Source: Polyodon spathula (Eukaryota > Chordata > Actinopteri > Acipenseriformes > Polyodontidae). From it: a stretch of 64,000 nucleotides of DNA. Below are positions 54,101-61,900 of this stretch, piece after piece. How positions within the stretch are numbered: position 1 is the first letter of the stretch; each line of letters starts with the position of its first letter. The translations under genes were made by a program, and so were the position numbers. Below the pieces are notes generated by a model that searched no databases, was not told where the DNA came from, and was given only the letters and a program-made list of their open reading frames with translations. The stretch spans positions 7,684,298 through 7,748,297 of the forward strand of contig NC_054558.1 in assembly GCF_017654505.1 (NCBI RefSeq). The letters run 5' to 3'.

Positions 54101-57100
54101 TTTTCTTTTGCTCAAGGCCTGCAGCATGAAGGCATTTTCAGAGTGTCTGGATCACAAGTGGAGGTCAATGACATTAAGAACTCGTTTGAGAGAGGTGAGG
54201 GTTATTATCTCTTTTTTTGCTTAATCAGTTTAACGCGGTACCTATCCCTTTCCCTGCTGTTGGTATAAATGAAGGACAAGAATTAAAAGATAGCTAGATA
54301 GACACGCACAGCTAATTACCTTGTATTGCTGTCTCACTGCTGCTCCCCTTATAAAAATGTCCATAGTAAAAGAATAGCACACTGACGGCATAGATGTACT
54401 GTAGGTAGGCCTCGCTGTTTACAAACGTTGTGACTCTCCTCTCTGCCTGTCCCAGGCGAGGATCCGCTTGCAGGGGACCAGAATGACCACGACATGGACT
54501 CCATCGCGGGAGTGCTCAAGCTCTACTTCCGAGGCCTGGAGAACACGCTCTTCCCCAAGGAAGTCTTTCAGGACCTCATTGCCGCAGTGTGTGAGTATCC
54601 CTTTCACTGTGGAATGCCCGCAGTGCGTTCCTGTGCGCATCCCCCACACAAAGCTGGGCTTTATATTCCTTGTGGCTGACCTGACTTGCTCGTTTTATTT
54701 TTTTTGGGGGGCTCACAGCGATGGAGAACCTCCAGGAGAGAGCTCTGCACATCCGGAAGGTCCTGCTGCTGCTACCCAAACACACCCTGGTCATCATGAG
54801 ATACCTGTTTGCGTTCCTCAGCCAGTACGTTCAGTATCCTGTTAATGCAGATGTCCTGTGCCTTGTTTTGTATTGCATAGTGAGAGTCAGAAACACCGAC
54901 CACTAAAAGGTGCAGGGAAGTAGTACAGCATCTGATTTCAGTGTTCAAGGACACGGGAGAGATGGGAAAGTGTTACACAGTAATATCACCACTCCTATTT
55001 GCCAAGCATTTATGAATAGCCTGCTGTTTAATAGTTGCCATGGCTTGGTAACTAATACTTCAGTAATTCTGATTTTGTTATAAAGTGCTTCCATGTCTGG
55101 TGTCTGGGGTTTGGGGGAATTCAGTCAGTGTACGGGGAGCAGATTAAGAGCTTGAGTGATTTCACAATGGTTGGCTGCCCATTGGCTCCCCTGTTCCAGA
55201 CAAGACACTGAGAAGGATTCCTCACCTCCCCCTCTCAAATCTCAAGTTTCCTCTCCGAACCTCAGATCATAGAGTGGGGTGGATCAGGGGTCACGGCCCA
55301 AAGTCGCATCAGTCTGTATTGTAGCCAATGTGAAGTTACTTTACAAAGTTTGTTGTTTTTGAATCTCAATTACAAAACTCATTGAGTAGTATTGTGCTTT
55401 CTCTCTCTCTCTCTCGCTCTGTCTCTCTCTCCAGCCTGTCTCAGTACAGCGATGACAACATGATGGACCCCTATAACCTGGCTATTTGCTTCGGCCCCAC
55501 GCTGATGTCAGTCCCCGAGTGCCACGACCAGGTCACCTCCCAGGCACACGTAAACGAGCTGATCAAAACCATCATCATCCACCACGAGACCATCTTCCCC
55601 GGGCCCAGGGAGCTGGAGGGCCCAGTGTACGAGTGTGGAGTCACCGCTGAGGAGTACTGGTGAGCCGGACACAGCTAGCACAGCAAACCCCAGGCTTTAC
55701 CGGCCTGGCACCAGCATTCTATCTCAATCCGTCGACTTTTCAAACACACCAGTGTTCACGTCTAAGAAACTCCACTCAAAATTGCAGACCAGTAAACTAA
55801 TCTAATATGCTAATATGAAGACCGTGTTTAATGGTTTAATTATTCTATACAATCTGTTGTTTTCTGTAAAGTTGCTTGGTGCTCAAAGTCAAAATATGTA
55901 ATTGCTGTGGTCACAGGACCAGCAAAGGTTTCATATGGTAAGGATACATTTTATAAAACATTAAAATATTTAATTTGAAGCTATTTACTGTTTGTATAAA
56001 AAGCTTAGTCCATTATAACGATCAGGGGAGGAGTAAAACTGGAGCACAAGCTCTTGAATTTTAAAACTCAGCAGGTGAGCGCCTTTTAAGTGTTCCTCTT
56101 TTTAAAAGGGCGCTTTTAAACACTGGTATTCCGCTGCTAACATCATTCCCAGACTTCATGAGCTCTTTCATCTGAAAACTGTTGAAGCGATCTGAAGCTT
56201 GATGCCTTCGGCTCACCACACACCAGCGATCCCTGTAGTCTGTCTGGGCGCCTGTAAGCTGCCCAAAGCTGTGTTGTCCTCCAACGTTGTAGCTCATTGT
56301 GGCTGCATAGTCGGTCTGCAGTGTGAGAAGAACCGGTCGGCTGACGGCACATGCTTCGGAGGACAGTGTGCGTGCGTCTTCGGCGCTCCTGAGTCAGTGA
56401 GGGGGTGGTAGCGGTGAGCTGAGCCAAAAAAATTATAATTGGCTATTCTAAATTGGGAGAAAAATGATAAAACAAATAAATAAATTGGCAACTACTAAAT
56501 AAAAAAATTAAAGATAGATTGTCCTGCTCTGTGTGTGTGTGTTTGTGTCTCTTCAGTGCCTCTTCCACATGAGAGCCCTCCTCCGAGCGTTGCTTTTGGA
56601 GCATGCGAGGGGAAACATTAGCCTTCAATGCGATAGTACCCCATGATCTCAAGGTCTGAGGCTTCTACTTTAACGTGCTGTGAAGGTTTATTGTACCTAG
56701 TAAGGAATTAGCCAGGCCTACGGCAGGGGGTGCGAGAAGGAATGCATTGAGGATGGCGTTGGAGAGAGCTGTGAAGTGGTGCAGTGTTTGTGTGGGAGGG
56801 GTGAATGGAGGGGTTTAGGGAAGCAGCTTCTCATCTTCCATCTGCAATCTGAATATCTGTTCAACACAGACATCGCGCTACCAGACAGTGAGGGTCATGA
56901 ATATTGCATATTGCAGTTTATTTAATTTTATTTTTGCTTTTTTTTTTTTTTTTTTTTTTTTTTTTTGTTAGCAGTGCTCTGTGTATTTTCAAAAATAAAC
57001 ATTTACCAGGCATGTTACATTCCATCTAATTTCCCAACTTTCCCATAGAAGAAAAACATTATTTTGAAATATCACGACATTTAATGCATACTAGAGTAAA

Positions 57101-57418
57101 CGTGTTTGAATAAATGGCACACAGCCTATTCTACAAAGTTAGAAAAACTCTGAGTTATTAAAGTCCCTGCTATTCACGTGTTTCACACCTGCACTCGACT
57201 GAAAGACTCCTAGTAGGAATACAAAGCTTCAGTAGATTTGATCTTGGGCGTGGAGAATATCCCAGCCCTCATTGCCTCTGTGACACACAGACCCAGGCTG
57301 TGATCAAGGTTAAGTGAGGATGTATCAAGACCCACTGCAGCAACTGGGGGCAGACACTCCTAAATAATGTTGTTCGCCAATGTTGGGAACATTATTTAAA
57401 GTGTTTTTTAAATTTAAG

Positions 57419-57457
<39 letters not shown>

Positions 57458-58857
57458 TCATACCCATGCGTCGCATCGATTTGAGCCGTATCAAAATTCG
57501 AAATGGATTGTTTGTCTTAAAAAGCACAAATCACTATGGAATTCGCTGAGAAGACATATTGATGTAGACTCCAGACCCTAATTTAAATCACATCTAGCCA
57601 GGGGCCTGGAGAACATTACAGCACGCTACTGCCATTTTCCATTACATTCCTCTGAAATTAAAAATAATAAAACAATATCCAAGTGAAAAGGCAATTTAAA
57701 TGTTCCCCCCAAAAAGTCCTGTTTTAAATTATTAAAGGTCGTATTTGGAAATACCTTGGTGAATTTTTCTAACTTGCGCTTGTTTTGCAGTGACAGCCCC
57801 CACAGCGACCCCCCATTAGTGGAAGATTCCGTGCAAGATATCGTCGGCGAACATCACAACAGCGAGGACGGTAGGTATTTAGGAAAATTGCTGAATTTAA
57901 CAGGCATGCAGCTGAACTAGTCTCTCTACCACCAGTAAAACATCAAGTAATATGCAGTAAGTGCTTCACTGCTTACACAGTGCCTGATGGTATGGATCTT
58001 GTGTGTTAGCATGTGAGGATGTAGCGAAACCCACTACAACAGGGGTGTCTAGTCACATTCCTGGAAGGCCATTCCACTCCAGGTTTAACAGGTAACATTA
58101 TATGATTAACTGCTTCAGGGTCTGGGTGGAAATTTAATTGGTTAAATTAAACAATTTAGAACATGGCTGGAACAAAGACCAGGAGTGGAAGAGCCAACTC
58201 GCAACACCCCTAGACTAAAACTGTCATCGAGCGGTTTTATTTTAGTATTTGAAAATGTAGCCCTCTCGAGTGTTTAATACTGTGATTTTTATCTGACCAA
58301 TAAAAGCGCTACCTCTTTCTCTGGCTCATCCAGGGTCCTTGCTCCTTTCAGAGTCAGAGCCTATCGAAGCCATCGCCAGGTTCGACTACGGGGGCCGCAC
58401 AGCTCGGGAGCTGTCCTTCAAGAAGGGGGCCTCACTGCTGCTCTACCATCGCGCCTCTGATGACTGGTGGGAGGGGCGCCACAATGGCGTGGACGGGCTG
58501 GTGCCACACCAGTATATCGTGGTGCAGGACACGTAAGGCAGATCGATTCATAATGACATGCGCTGTTAACGAGGGATAATTATCTGCTGTTCTGCTTGGA
58601 TCATCAAATTGCTGACTGGCTATCCCAGCAAAAATTGCGGCTAAAAATAATCCACAAGGGGGAAGGTTGTGGGGAAGTGTTTTATCATTGCACTGTGCAT
58701 TGGATCTCATAGGCAAGCATAGCAGACTGGTAAATCCATCTCTGTTACATATGTGAGCAGGAGGATGATGAGAAATGTAGTTCTGAGAGGTCCATGTGAG
58801 AACATGGGAAGCTTGAGGCAGGGAATGCAATTTAAAAGTTAAAAAAAGTGGTCCAAA

Positions 58858-58909
<52 letters not shown>

Positions 58910-61900
58910 ACAGTACACACACCTTACTTAAACAGTTGTAGCAACGCATGTAACACAATAAAATAAAAAGGTCCTAATGTGCCCTATAAGCTGTGTAACA
59001 GTGATGCACTTTACCACCACAATCTGCCTTGAGGAGTCTTTCCAGAAGCACGTTCTGTTTTTAGTTAATAGGAAAACGGCAGAAACAACACCACAGTATG
59101 CTGGCGAACACACATAGGATATGAAACAAGCTGTAAATACCTATTAGAAAGTAACTTAACCCTTTTAATGTTACGGCACAGCTGTTCCAGTTTTGGGTGA
59201 TGTGTTTGGAGTGTGTCCCATATATAAGACTGCCTCCCAGGTTACAAATCTGAGCAGCGGGTCCCGCCTTCCCCCTCCTCACAGAGCACGTCCGCAGACA
59301 CTGATTGGAGGGGACGGTAATGAATCACAGGTTGTTTCTCTTCTCCAGTGAGCAAGGCATGTCAAGAGAAATGTCTGAAACAAATCGTTTCAATAAAACA
59401 ATATCACAAATCCTCAAGATTCTTCTCTTTACAGCTGTTAGGGGAAATGGCAACACTTTAATGATCCATTGTAAACAATCGCTAATGCATTTAGAACCGT
59501 TGGAAAGGATGTTCAAAACTAGGCTGCTAATAACAAAAGGCTAAAAACAACACAGTGTTATAACTTATATATTACACAGATTGAAACAACAGAAAAAGCT
59601 TTTTGATGTCTGGTTAAATGAAGCGGAGGCTAGAATCTCTGTTTCCTGGTTGCTTTCCCCAGGGAGGACGGTTTCTCCGACAGGGCCAGTCCCAAATCGG
59701 AAGTAGAAGCTGCACCGGACGGAGCACACTCGGAGGAGAAGGTGTCCACTAGGGTCAGCGTCAGCTCTCCCACCGGAGGCCACGTGGCGGATATCTACCT
59801 AGCAAACCTCAACAAGTAAGAGACCCTGCTTCCTGCAGAGGGGATGCGCTGCTGTGAGCCTGTACACGCTTGTGTTCTGTCAGGTGTAATAACACCATCG
59901 CATAAGCACTGCCCTTCTGCTCAGGTGTATTGTTTGCAGGGTAAGCTTAAAGACACGTCAAAAGCCTAATAAAACTACAGCAACTGAACTGAGAAAATCT
60001 CTATTTGTTTTCCCTGATTTTCTGAGATGTCCCATTTTTTTTTTTTTTTTAAATCTACGTTATTTCTTTCAAACCCACTTTAACTTGGTCATGTATATTT
60101 TCAAGCATCTGGTCCAGTAGAGTTTGGCTGCACCAGCCCCTCTGAAGGCCTGATATTTTTTTAACGGTTTTTAAACTGTCGCTGCTTAATTCAGAGCTCA
60201 TTAAATCCTGATGACTGCTGTTGCTTTAGTGACAGCCTCAAGACACCTACTCAAAGAGCGTGGACCAGAAAAGGCTCTTAATTCTGGTGCCAGTGGGTTT
60301 TGCCAAACACTATGCCACTAGGGGTTAAAGCTTGGCTGAAAGCCGTAATTATTATTCTGTACACATAGCAAGCCGCTCTTGGTTCAGTCAAGGACAGCGT
60401 CCCAGCTTCTTGCTATTTCCACACATTTTATACCACAGCAGTGCTTTTAATAGATCTTGTGCTACTGCTAAACCATACGGAGTCCAGGTATTTATAGCAT
60501 ATTGTTCTCAATGCTTATTTGTATGAGCTTAACCTTCAGTCAATGTTGTGCTCTTTTGTGGCTGTAGACTAAGGAAGCGCCCAGAGTCTGCCAGCATCAG
60601 GAGGACCTTCCGGCCCAGTGAGGGCCACTGTCCAGGGGATGGGCCCCTGGGGGCCATGGCTAGTCCTAGAGCCACCTCCATGCCAGTTGGCAGCCTCTCG
60701 AAAGAGGGTCTGGAGAAACGGCCAGTCAGCACCCATGGGGGCCTCAGCTCCATCACCCGGCACTCCTCCCTCAAGACCAAGGTGGAGAGCCCACAGTTAC
60801 GCAAAGCAGCCACCGCGGGGCGCTCCAAGAGCTTCAGCAACCACCGGCCGCTGGACCCTGAAGTCATTGCCCAGGTAGAGCACAGCTCACAGGTGTGTAC
60901 TACATTTATATACATCTGTATGTATACACCACTGCTGTGTGTGGTGCTGTGAGATGTGACATTGAACCAGGGGTGGGCAACGCCACTCTTCAGCAGCTAT
61001 TCCAGTCCACGTTTTATAGATCGTATTGACCCTAGGAATTTTAACCAATTTGAAATCAAGTATGTAAAACTAGGACCTGGGCGATTCACTGAAATATTCC
61101 TAGACTGGAGTTCCCCAGCCCTGTTAATATTTGTGCTGTGCATGAAAGTTCAAGTTCAGGGCGATGCCCTTGTCGTTTCTTTTTGTGTCTTTTCTGTGCT
61201 GATTTGTTATACCTTAGATCTTGGTTTTGGATGCATGTTCAGCTCAGTTCTTCAGTCTACCGTACCCTCCAGTGAGAACAAGGCCTGTTTGTTTCGTGCT
61301 ATTGATTCAGGACCCTGTGCGCTTTCGTCTCGGGTGGCGTCTTCCTAAACAACCCCTTACAGGTCCTGTTTGGTTACAGCAGTACAGTTTAGGTATTGTG
61401 TTGTGGGCCCCCCCTTTTAGCTTTCTAATCTCTTATAATCCAGATCCATTCGTTATGCACACTGACTCTGCAGCGCCTATCGTATTACAGCAGCCTCAAC
61501 ATTGTTGAGTCTGTTCTCTGCAGCACTGCTTACTGAGGTAATGTGATTACAGGTATAATGTTACCTTGTCTAATACTAACAGGGACTTTCAATGAGGGAA
61601 TTAGAAATTGAGAATTGGGAGCTATGAACTCTTAAGCTGATGGTTCTCCATTCAGGCCAGTTTAATGTACTATGCAGAGCGTCTCTGTGGATTCAAATGC
61701 TGTTTTGTTTGTGGCGAGCGCCAGAAGAATGAAGTGAAAGATTTCATTTATTGTAATAGGTTCCACTGTGATGCAAGCAGTTTGTCTGCAGGGGCAGAAT
61801 GAGCTGAACTCATTGTTACAAAGCAGGATAAGAACTGGGTCAAAACTGTTTCAAGTAAGGTTGCAGTTTGTCTCATTTCTTACCTCTGTAGCAATTATCT

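Noticed and set aside
58432..58920. 162-codon minus-strand open frame beginning with poly-Phe
   Set aside because: It starts in an A46 homopolymer and ends antisense to the SH3 exon; not a gene.
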